Assembly: GCF_000016325.1 (NCBI RefSeq)
Contig: NC_009436.1
Coordinates: 1,922,001 to 1,986,000, forward strand
From: Enterobacter sp. 638
GTDB taxonomy: Bacteria > Pseudomonadota > Gammaproteobacteria > Enterobacterales > Enterobacteriaceae
Reading direction: 5' to 3'
DNA: 64,000 nt
Shown here piece after piece: positions 1 to 7,010 of this stretch. The translations under genes were made by a program, and so were the position numbers. Under the pieces are notes generated by a model that was not told the DNA's origin, searched no databases, and was given only the letters and a program-made list of their open reading frames with translations. Numbering within the stretch: the first letter of the stretch is position 1; each line of letters opens with the position of its first letter.

Positions 1-599
1 ACGTCAGAACGCTTACGGATGAAGGAAGCCGCAACAAAGTCAACGCCTTGTTCGCAACCAAAGATCAGGTCCTGTTTGTCTTTTTCAGCCAGCGCTGGCA
101 GAGCGATAGAAACGCCTGGCAGGTTAACGCCTTTGTTTTCGCCCAGGTCGCCGTTGTTCAGCACTTTACAAACAACGTTTTTGCCTTCGATCGCGGTAAC
201 TTCCATACCGATCAGACCATCGTCTACCAGTACGGTGTTGCCAACAGACAGATCGCTGGTGAAGCCTTCATAAGTCACAGCCACGATGTCGCTGTTACCC
301 ACAACGGTTTTATCCGTGGTGAAAGTGAAGGTCTGACCGGCTTTCAGGGAGACGTCGTTGCCGCCTTCCAGTTTAATGGTGCGGATTTCTGGGCCTTTGG
401 TATCCAGCAGGATGGCTGCTTTTTTACCAGACTTGCTCATCACGTTGCGCAAGTTCTGAATACGCTGACCGTGTTCAGCATAGTCGCCGTGAGAGAAGTT
501 CAGACGCATTACGTTCATGCCGGCGTCCAACATTTTGCTCAGCATCTCTTCAGATTCGGTTTTCGGGCCGATGGTGCAAACAATTTTCGTCTTTTTCAT
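1..599 (-). CDS. pykF: Pyruvate kinase I, fructose-1,6-bisphosphate-activated (5' part only)
   Basis: Catalyses phosphoenolpyruvate plus ADP to pyruvate plus ATP, the last step of glycolysis, in the cytoplasm. Only the N-terminal 199 or so codons lie in the window; the gene runs off the left edge. The translation begins MKKTKIVCTIGPKTESEEML and continues with MNVMRLNFSHGDYAEH, LLDTKGPEIRT and the start of the B domain, nearly identical to E. coli PykF as recalled. The start is the ATG at 597-599, preceded by a weak purine-rich ribosome site. A Cra box lies about 205 bases upstream. The neighbour fumD is close to pykF in E. coli; here about 6 kb of sulfur genes separate them. Identity is very secure. 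Confidence 0.97.
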   Translation of the reverse strand, partial: MKKTKIVCTIGPKTESEEMLSKMLDAGMNVMRLNFSHGDYAEHGQRIQNLRNVMSKSGKKAAILLDTKGPEIRTIKLEGGNDVSLKAGQTFTFTTDKTVVGNSDIVAVTYEGFTSDLSVGNTVLVDDGLIGMEVTAIEGKNVVCKVLNNGDLGENKGVNLPGVSIALPALAEKDKQDLIFGCEQGVDFVAASFIRKRSD

Positions 600-977
600 G
601 ACAGTCTTAGTCTTTTAAGTTGGGAAGGATATGGGAATCTCGCTCCGGGGGCGCACTGCCGCGGAGTCAAACCTGTGTTGCGAAATTTTAAATGGCACGC
701 ACTAAGGATAGGTGACATCAAATGAGCGTGCAGAAGAAAGTGTGCCTGAGTATCAGCCCAACGGAGGAGAGGAGAAATTTTACGTTGTTTTTTGTATTCC
801 AAGGGCTGAAACCATTCACCAGGGATTAGGCGCGCATTATACGCTGATTTTCAGACAAAAGGAAAATGGAAACGGCGTTTCAAAAATAATCTGTGCAGAT
901 TCACATAAGATTGTTATCAACGCGTTAAGGTGCAAGAGCAGGTTGTTGCGGCAGATTAGCGCTCTGCCGCGAAATGC
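600..977. other. Intergenic region between pykF and mtcC
   Basis: This 378-base gap holds the pykF control region with the Cra box at 805-818. It also has a perfect 8-bp hairpin at 948-970 (arms GCGGCAGA and TCTGCCGC) just past the mtcC stop. The hairpin has no T-run on the mtcC side, so it is only a possible terminator or 3' stabiliser. No convincing gene is seen; the open frames here on both strands lack family resemblance. Confidence 0.6.
805..818 (-). promoter_or_regulatory. Cra (FruR) operator upstream of pykF
   Basis: The bases GCTGAAACCATTCA fit the Cra consensus RSTGAAWCSNTHHW at every position. E. coli pykF is a classic Cra-repressed glycolytic gene, so repression relieved by fructose phosphates is the expected role. 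The site is about 205 bases upstream of the pykF start codon, implying a long leader or a promoter close to the box. Confidence 0.75.
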
Positions 978-2123
978 TTAAATTGTCAGCGCCTGCTCCA
1001 GGTCGGCAATCAGGTCGCTCGCATCCTCTATTCCGACAGACAGGCGAATCAGTTGCGGAACAATACCGTTTGCCAGCCGCTGTTCGAGGGGAATGGACGC
1101 GTGCGTCATGCTGTAAGGCTGGCTAACAAGGCTTTCTACGCCGCCCAGGCTTTCGGCTAGCGTAAACAGCTTCAGCTTGCGGATGATGTCCGTTGCCCGT
1201 TGCGCATCGCCTTTCACCACCACCGAAATCATCCCGCCGGGCAGTGCCATCTGGGTGCGGGCCAGCTGATAATGGGGATGAGATTCCAGCCACGGGAACC
1301 AGACTTTTTCAATTTGTGGATGCTGCTCAAGTCGTTGCGCAATCGCCAGCGCATTCGCACTGTGCTTTTCCACGCGCAAGGCGAGAGTACGAATCCCGCG
1401 TAAGGTCAGGAAACTGCTGAACGGATCGAGGACGCCGCCAATCGCGTTTTGCAAATAGCCCAGCTTTTCAGCCAAAGGGCTATTACTGCCGACCACCGCC
1501 AGCCCTGCGACTACGTCCGAGTGGCCATTGAGGTATTTCGTCGCGGAATGCACCACGATATCAAAACCAAATTCCAGCGGACGATGAATAACCGGCGATG
1601 CAAAGGTGTTATCCGCGACGCTAATAATGTTATGGCGACGGGCGATAGCGGCGATCCCCGCGAGGTCGGCCAGTTTCAGCAGGGGGTTGGTCGGCGTTTC
1701 CACCCAAATCATTTTGGTCTCGGGGCGGATGGCCGCGTCCAGCGCGGCAAGATCGCCGGGCTTCACCCAGCTCACCTGTAACCCTGTACTGCGTTTGCGC
1801 ACATTTTCGATCAGGCGATACGTTCCGCCGTATACGTCGTCAATCGCGACGATATGGCTGTCTTTATCCAGCAGCTCCAGCACGGTGGCGATGGCCGCCA
1901 GTCCTGATGCAAACGCAAATCCGCGTGTACCGCTCTCCAGTTCAGCGATGGCGGTTTCCAGCGCATGACGAGTCGGATTACCGCTGCGGGAATATTCGTA
2001 TCCGGTATGCTCGCCGGGCGAGGGTTGCGCAAACGTCGAGGTGGCATAAATCGGCGGCATCACTGCGCCGTGCTGATCGTGAAACTCGCCGCTGTGGACG
2101 CTTAACGTGGCCAATGTTTTCAT
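978..2123 (-). CDS. mtcC: Cystathionine gamma-lyase-type trans-sulfuration enzyme (MtcC)
   Basis: A 381-residue Cys/Met-metabolism PLP enzyme. Lys196 in the motif HSATKYLNGHSD is the PLP lysine; YEYSRSGNPTR near residues 42-52 and VETPTNP near 141-147 are family motifs. By family and partner it should cleave cystathionine to cysteine, 2-oxobutyrate and ammonia, the second step of reverse trans-sulfuration. The start at 2121-2123 is chosen because AAGGAG sits at ideal spacing; an in-frame ATG 16 codons earlier would overlap the mtcB end. It lies 10 bases after mtcB, so the two form an operon. The naming follows the Klebsiella methionine-to-cysteine (mtc) pathway. Sequence alone does not fully exclude cystathionine beta-lyase or gamma-synthase activity. 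Confidence 0.82.
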   Translation of the reverse strand: MKTLATLSVHSGEFHDQHGAVMPPIYATSTFAQPSPGEHTGYEYSRSGNPTRHALETAIAELESGTRGFAFASGLAAIATVLELLDKDSHIVAIDDVYGGTYRLIENVRKRSTGLQVSWVKPGDLAALDAAIRPETKMIWVETPTNPLLKLADLAGIAAIARRHNIISVADNTFASPVIHRPLEFGFDIVVHSATKYLNGHSDVVAGLAVVGSNSPLAEKLGYLQNAIGGVLDPFSSFLTLRGIRTLALRVEKHSANALAIAQRLEQHPQIEKVWFPWLESHPHYQLARTQMALPGGMISVVVKGDAQRATDIIRKLKLFTLAESLGGVESLVSQPYSMTHASIPLEQRLANGIVPQLIRLSVGIEDASDLIADLEQALTI

Positions 2124-2133
2124 GGTGTTCTCC

Positions 2134-3504
2134 TTATTGTTGTAGACGGTTGCGCCAGACGGTGAGGACATCGCTGCGCGTTATCAGGCCAAGAAAGCGG
2201 TCGCTGTCATGAATGACTGCCACCAGGCCGCGATCGAAAATCGGTTTCAGCTCGCTCTCAGGCGCATGTTTATCCAGCACTTCAACGTGGCGGGTCATGG
2301 CTTGCGTGACGGGCAGGGCGAAACGCGCTTCGTCGCCCGCGATATGGCTGACCAGATCCCATTCGTCGACGATACCGACGACCTTGCCGTTCTCCAGCAC
2401 CGGCAGTTGTGAAATGTCATACAGGCGCATTCGCGCCAGCACGGTGGCGAGCGTGTCATCCGGCGCGGCGGTCACGGTGGCACCTTCGTCATGACGCAGC
2501 GCAATGTAGTCAGACAAATCGCCCGATCGTGGGCGCGCGATCAACCCTTGCTGGCGCATCCAGTCGTCATTAAACATTTTTGAGAGGTATTTGTTGCCGC
2601 TGTCGCAGGCAAACGTCACGACGCGTTTGGGCGTGGTTTGCGCCTGGCAATAGCGCAGCGCGGCCGCCAGCAGCGTGCCGCTCGACGAACCGGCCAGAAT
2701 ACCTTCGGTTTTGAGCAGTTCGCGCGCAGTGGCAAAGGCTTCCCGGTCGGTTACGCGATATGCCTGTTGCACCCCTTCGATGTGAGCCAGCGGCGGAATA
2801 AAATCTTCGCCGATGCCTTCCACCAGCCACGAACCCGCCTCCTGATAACGACCCGACTCCACCTGGTCGGCCAGCACCGAACCGGCCGGATCGGCGAGGA
2901 CAAATTCAGTGTGTGGCGAGTGTTCGGCAAACCACGCCTGCAATCCGCCCAGCGTTCCACCCGATCCCACGCCAACGACAATGGCGTCGATTTTGCCGTC
3001 AAGCTGTTCAAACAGCTCCGGCGCGGTGGACGTGCGATGGGCCAGCGGATTTGCCTCGTTATTGAACTGGTCAATATAAAAGGCGCCAGGCGTCTCATCT
3101 GCCAGCCGCTGGGCGTAATCCTGGTAATAGGCTGGATGACCTTTATTCACATCAGACCGCGTCAGGACAACTTGCGCACCCAGCGCCCGCAAATGGAAAA
3201 TTTTCTCGCGGCTCATTTTGTCGGGCACCACGAGAATCAAGGTATAGCCTTTTTGCGCGGCAATCAGCGCCAGCCCGAGCCCGGTATTTCCGGCGGTGGC
3301 TTCAATAATGGTACCGCCCGGTGTGAGCAGCCCTTTGCGCTCGGCTTCGTTAATCATCGACAGCGCCACGCGGTCTTTAATAGACCCGCCAGGATTCTGA
3401 TTCTCGAGTTTCAAAAAGAGCGAGCACGGACCGGTATTCAGCTTATGCAGCTGAATCATCGGCGTGCGGCCAATCAGTTCGGTAACGGAGTGATAAATCG
3501 CCAT
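2134..3504 (-). CDS. mtcB: Cystathionine beta-synthase with C-terminal CBS-domain pair (MtcB)
   Basis: Condenses homocysteine with serine (or an activated serine) to cystathionine, the first step of reverse trans-sulfuration. The 456-residue protein has a fold-type II PLP domain (residues 1 to about 320). Lys43 in NPGGSIKDR binds PLP and GSGGTLGG forms the phosphate loop. Two CBS motifs follow, from about 335 to the end (DISQLPVLENGKVVG and AVIHDSDRFLGLITR), as in eukaryotic-type CBS. The start ATG at 3502-3504 has TCAGGA upstream. It is first gene of an operon with mtcC and divergent from a methionine-type importer. E. coli K-12 lacks this pair. In Klebsiella the mtc genes answer to CysB, Cbl and MetJ; no such site could be assigned here. 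Confidence 0.85.
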   Translation of the reverse strand: MAIYHSVTELIGRTPMIQLHKLNTGPCSLFLKLENQNPGGSIKDRVALSMINEAERKGLLTPGGTIIEATAGNTGLGLALIAAQKGYTLILVVPDKMSREKIFHLRALGAQVVLTRSDVNKGHPAYYQDYAQRLADETPGAFYIDQFNNEANPLAHRTSTAPELFEQLDGKIDAIVVGVGSGGTLGGLQAWFAEHSPHTEFVLADPAGSVLADQVESGRYQEAGSWLVEGIGEDFIPPLAHIEGVQQAYRVTDREAFATARELLKTEGILAGSSSGTLLAAALRYCQAQTTPKRVVTFACDSGNKYLSKMFNDDWMRQQGLIARPRSGDLSDYIALRHDEGATVTAAPDDTLATVLARMRLYDISQLPVLENGKVVGIVDEWDLVSHIAGDEARFALPVTQAMTRHVEVLDKHAPESELKPIFDRGLVAVIHDSDRFLGLITRSDVLTVWRNRLQQ

Positions 3505-3902
3505 GGTCTTTTCCTGAAAGAGAACATGGCTGGATGATAGGACTATGAAATTTTCTCAATAAAGAACCTTTCACTGCCTTTTAGAACGGAAAGTAATATA
3601 AATGACGTTTTCGGCGGTAAGGACTGCAAGCCGTTAAGCTGGCTGGATGGGAGGATGTCTATCCAAGGGAAAAATGCTGCAAAAATGCGCATTATTACGT
3701 CAGCCACGCCGTCATATATGCATCTGGTAGATAATCATTGCTGAAAATAAGCTAATCCCTCTGCGCCCAGTTGCCACGCCACATATTTCCGTAGGTTATA
3801 AGAAAGACTATTTTGTTCATTTAAAACATGATAACGTCTGATTATTATCGTTTGGACATCCATACTGCTAAACCGCTATATGCGTAACGGATAAGTAAAA
3901 TA
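3505..3902. other. Divergent control region between mtcB and the MetN-type gene
   Basis: A 398-base AT-rich gap between divergent operons, which must hold both promoters. Isolated octamers resembling half of a MetJ box occur (GGATGTCT at 3653-3660, TAACGTCT near 3832-3839), but none forms the required tandem pair. No open frame of note lies here and no CysB-type site could be assigned by eye. Confidence 0.5.
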
Positions 3903-4925
3903 ATGATTGTTCTCAGGAATATTTCGAAGGTTTTTGACAACGGGAAAGTGTCACTCACCGCTGTTGATAACGTCAATTTGACGGTTGAGCAGGGACAGAT
4001 TTACGGAATTATTGGCTATAGCGGTGCCGGAAAAAGTACGCTGATTCGCCTGCTGAACGGCCTGGAAAAACCGACGTCTGGCAACGTGACCATTAACGGC
4101 CATGACATCTCATCTGCGAAGGGCGAAGCATTGCGCCAGGCGCGTCTGAAAATCAGCATGGTTTTCCAGCACTTCAATCTGCTGTGGTCGCGAACCGTCA
4201 GCGAGAACATTGCTTTTTCCATGCAAATCGCGGGCGTACCGAAAAACAAAATTACGGCGCGCGTAGCGGAACTGGTGGAACTGGTGGGCCTCACGGGTCG
4301 CGAAAATGCCTTTCCGTCCCAGTTGAGCGGTGGGCAAAAGCAGCGCGTCGGCATTGCCCGTGCGCTGGCCAATAACCCCGATGTTTTGCTGTGCGATGAG
4401 GCAACCTCTGCGCTCGACCCGCAGACGACCGATCAGATCCTTGACCTGCTGCTCGATATTAACCGTCGCTTCAAGCTGACGATCGTGCTGATTACGCATG
4501 AAATGCACGTTGTGCGCAAAATCTGCGACCGCGTGGCGGTGATGGAAAACGGTCAAGTGGTGGAAGAGGGCGACGTCCTGAGCGTCTTCACGCATCCGCA
4601 AAAACCGATTACCCAGCAGTTCGTTCGTCAGGTGAGTCAGTATCACGAGGAGGACGCGTTCAACCCGGAACTGGCAAATGAACTTGAAGGTACCGTCATC
4701 AAGCTGACGTTCACCGGGCACAGCACGCACAAGCCGATTGTCGGTGAGCTAACGCTGCGTTACGGCCTGCCGTTTAACATCCTGCACGGCAAAATGACGC
4801 AAACCGCCCACGGTGTGTTCGGCCAGCTCTGGCTACACGTGGTGGCGACAGAAGAACAATTGAACAATATCCTCGCCGACCTGAAGCACAGCGATATTGA
4901 CGGTGAGGTAATTAAGCATGGCTGA
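3903..4925 (+). CDS. metN: MetN-type methionine ABC transporter, ATP-binding subunit
   Basis: ATPase of a D/L-methionine-family importer at the inner face of the inner membrane. The 340-residue protein shows Walker [11 protein letters not shown]-loop VFQHFNLL, signature LSGGQKQR, Walker [13 protein letters not shown] and switch His in LITHE. A C-terminal domain of about 80 residues (from about 265) matches the NIL/ACT-like domain through which MetN senses methionine and shuts transport. It overlaps the permease gene by 8 bases, which couples translation. E. coli metNIQ lies elsewhere, so this may be a second system. Its position opposite mtcBC suggests import of methionine for conversion to cysteine. 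The exact substrate is inferred. Confidence 0.85.
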   Translation: MIVLRNISKVFDNGKVSLTAVDNVNLTVEQGQIYGIIGYSGAGKSTLIRLLNGLEKPTSGNVTINGHDISSAKGEALRQARLKISMVFQHFNLLWSRTVSENIAFSMQIAGVPKNKITARVAELVELVGLTGRENAFPSQLSGGQKQRVGIARALANNPDVLLCDEATSALDPQTTDQILDLLLDINRRFKLTIVLITHEMHVVRKICDRVAVMENGQVVEEGDVLSVFTHPQKPITQQFVRQVSQYHEEDAFNPELANELEGTVIKLTFTGHSTHKPIVGELTLRYGLPFNILHGKMTQTAHGVFGQLWLHVVATEEQLNNILADLKHSDIDGEVIKHG

Positions 4926-5586
4926 GACTCTTTTCCCGCACCTGAAATGGGATCAACTCTGGGCGGCGACGCTCGAAACGTTGTACATGACCGCGCTGTC
5001 TGGGGTAGCGACTTTTGTGCTCGGCATTGCGCTGGGTCTGGCACTGTTCTTAACCGCGCGTGGCGGGTTGTTCCAGAACCGTACTCTGTATAGCGTGATT
5101 TCGATTGTGGTGAACGTGTTCCGCTCCATCCCGTTCATCATCCTGATCGTTTTGTTGATTCCCTTCACCAAAACGATTGTCGGCACCATTCTTGGCGCGA
5201 ACGCCGCACTGCCTGCACTGATTGTCGGCGCGGCCCCGTTCTATGCGCGTCTGGTCGAGATCGCCCTGCGTGAAGTGGACAAAGGGGTTATCGAAGCGAC
5301 GCGTTCGATGGGCGCACGCCTGAGTACCTTAATTTTTCGGGTTTTATTGCCGGAATCATCCCCTGCGCTGGTATCAGGCATCACGGTGACGCTGATTGCC
5401 CTGGTGAGCTACAGCGCCATGGCCGGGGTGATTGGGGCTGGCGGTTTGGGAAATCTGGCTTATCTGGAAGGATTCCAGCGCAACCACGGTGACGTCACGC
5501 TGGTGGCAACGGTGACCATTTTAATCATCGTTTTCATTATCCAGTATTGCGGCGATGTCATGACTTCTTTGCTCGATAAACGCTGA
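4918..5586 (+). CDS. metI: MetI-type methionine ABC transporter permease
   Basis: A 222-residue inner-membrane permease with about five hydrophobic spans and the coupling-helix motif EATRSMGARLSTLIFRVLLP (about residues 126-145) that contacts the ATPase. The segment MAGVIGAGGLGNLAY is typical of MetI. The start ATG overlaps the upstream metN stop in the form ATGGCTGA. It is the middle gene of a metN-metI-metQ operon; the binding-protein gene follows after 36 bases. Confidence 0.85.
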   Translation: MAETLFPHLKWDQLWAATLETLYMTALSGVATFVLGIALGLALFLTARGGLFQNRTLYSVISIVVNVFRSIPFIILIVLLIPFTKTIVGTILGANAALPALIVGAAPFYARLVEIALREVDKGVIEATRSMGARLSTLIFRVLLPESSPALVSGITVTLIALVSYSAMAGVIGAGGLGNLAYLEGFQRNHGDVTLVATVTILIIVFIIQYCGDVMTSLLDKR

Positions 5587-5622
5587 AAACACACATACTA
5601 AAAACACACAGGAACCGACATC

Positions 5623-6435
5623 ATGAAAAAAACACTGACACTGATTGCCGCTGCAACCCTGAGCGCCCTGAGCTTTGCGTCCTGGGCGGACACCTTGACC
5701 GTAGGGGCATCCAACACGCCACACGCCGAAATTCTGGAGCAGGCCAAACCCATTCTGGCAAAACAGGGGATCGATCTGGAAATTAAACCATTCCAGGACT
5801 ACATCCTGCCGAACACCGCGCTAGCGGGCCGTGACATCGACGCGAACTATTTCCAGCACATTCCTTATCTGAACAGCGTGCTGAAAGATCATGCAGGCGA
5901 TAAAGATTACGATTTCGTCAGTGCGGGCGCGATTCACATCGAGCCAATCGGCATTTACTCGAAAAAATACAAGTCGCTGAAAGACCTGCCGGAAGGCGGC
6001 AAAATCATCATGCGTGATGCGGTGTCAGAAGAAGGCCGTATTCTTTCCATCTTCGAGAAAGAAGGCGTTATCAAGCTGAAGCCGGGCATCGAAAAAGTGA
6101 CGGCGCGCATCAGCGATATCGTTGAAAACCCGAAAAAACTGAAATTCACCCCGAACGTCGAAGCCGCTCTGCTGCCGCAGATGTATAACAATGACGAAGG
6201 TGATGCGGTAGTGATTAACGCCAACTACGCCATCGACGCGGGTCTGGACCCGGTTCACGATCCTATCGCCGTAGAGAGCGGTGAAAATAACCCGTACGCC
6301 AACATCATTACGGTGCATCGTGGCGATGAGAAGAAGAAAGATATCGTGGCGCTGGTGAACGTACTGCATTCAAAAGAAATTCAGGACTGGATCCGCACCA
6401 AATATAAAGGCGCGGTTATTCCTGTAAACAATTAA
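5623..6435 (+). CDS. metQ: MetQ/NlpA-family substrate-binding protein, apparently soluble
   Basis: Periplasmic binding protein of the importer, 270 residues. A signal peptide (about residues 1-22) ends LSFASWADT, a type I cleavage pattern. There is no lipobox cysteine, unlike E. coli MetQ, so the mature protein is predicted to be free in the periplasm. The mature part has the NlpA-family pattern, including DANYFQHIPYLN and the VVINANYAIDAGLDP segment near residues 190-205. The start ATG has AGGA upstream. A strong terminator follows 17 bases after the stop. Methionine or a related sulfur compound is the probable ligand, inferred from the NIL-domain ATPase and the adjacent mtc genes. Confidence 0.83.
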   Translation: MKKTLTLIAAATLSALSFASWADTLTVGASNTPHAEILEQAKPILAKQGIDLEIKPFQDYILPNTALAGRDIDANYFQHIPYLNSVLKDHAGDKDYDFVSAGAIHIEPIGIYSKKYKSLKDLPEGGKIIMRDAVSEEGRILSIFEKEGVIKLKPGIEKVTARISDIVENPKKLKFTPNVEAALLPQMYNNDEGDAVVINANYAIDAGLDPVHDPIAVESGENNPYANIITVHRGDEKKKDIVALVNVLHSKEIQDWIRTKYKGAVIPVNN

Positions 6436-6452
6436 ACATTTATTTTTTTATT

Positions 6453-6481
6453 AAAGCCCGGCACATTCTGCCGGGCTTTTT
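6453..6481 (+). terminator. Intrinsic terminator of the metNIQ-type operon
   Basis: A perfect 11-bp stem (AAAGCCCGGCA / TGCCGGGCTTT) with a five-base loop is followed by a T-run. It lies just past the binding-protein stop. Confidence 0.88.
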
Positions 6482-6540
6482 CTTTGTATAGATTCAGCGA
6501 ATCCTTTAAGCTAGGCGAAAAGGCCAATGGAGTGAGCAAA

Positions 6541-6750
6541 ATGGGCAATATCACCAAAGACGAAGCGCTGTATCAGGAGATGTGCCGGGTTGTCGGTAAA
6601 GTGGTTCTTGAAATGCGCGATTTAGGCCAGGAGCCAAAACACATTGTTATTGCAGGTGTATTACGCACTTCGCTGGCAAACCAGCGCATTAAGCGCAGCG
6701 AGTTAACTACTCAGGCGATGGAAACCGTCATCAAATCGCTGGCGGGATAA
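6541..6750 (+). CDS. fumD: Fumarase D (FumD, former YdhZ)
   Basis: A 69-residue protein beginning MGNITKDEALYQEMCRVVGK, nearly the same as E. coli FumD over its whole length (for example EPKHIVIAGVLRTSLAN). In E. coli this small protein has been assigned fumarase activity, hydration of fumarate to malate, and lies next to pykF. The start is set at the ATG at 6541, with GGAG upstream and the length of the E. coli protein; an in-frame TTG 19 codons earlier gives a non-conserved extension. A terminator lies directly upstream, so it is probably transcribed alone. Confidence 0.88.
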   Translation: MGNITKDEALYQEMCRVVGKVVLEMRDLGQEPKHIVIAGVLRTSLANQRIKRSELTTQAMETVIKSLAG

Positions 6751-7010
6751 TCCCGGCAGCGTTTCTGGTTTGCAATAATAATACCCAGGGTTATTTATTT
6801 TCAGATATCACGTCTGAAAATCAACGTTAAAAATGAAGCGCGCATGATGTTTACATTTAAATAAAATGTGCGAGTCATTATTCATCAAATCAAAAATGTT
6901 TTAATCGACAGCGTTGTGAAATCCAAAAATTATCTAATACTTTAGTCGTATTCACGACTTTGGCTTTTTTTATGTTTTGCGCGATCTTTATTTGATTAAG
7001 GAGTGTTGGT
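6751..7010 (+). other. AT-rich region upstream of the autotransporter gene
   Basis: A visibly AT-rich 260-base gap likely to hold the autotransporter promoter. A 6-bp hairpin (AGTCGT/ACGACT, 6944-6959) followed by TTTGGC and a T-run to about 6971 could act as an attenuator or weak terminator; this is only suggestive. No small gene was recognised. Confidence 0.4.

Noticed and set aside
48..725. 225-codon plus-strand open frame
   Set aside because: It is antisense to pykF, whose translation is an unmistakable match; the frame is a codon-bias shadow with no ribosome site or family resemblance.
948..970. Hairpin after mtcC as a terminator
   Set aside because: The stem is perfect but no T-run follows on the mtcC strand, so it is noted only within the intergenic entry.
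2638..3537. 299-codon plus-strand open frame
   Set aside because: Antisense to the PLP domain of mtcB, which has intact motifs; composition is implausible for a protein.
3650..3850. MetJ-like octamers GGATGTCT and TAACGTCT
   Set aside because: MetJ binds tandem octamers; neither hit has an acceptable adjacent copy, so no met box is claimed although regulation by MetJ is plausible.
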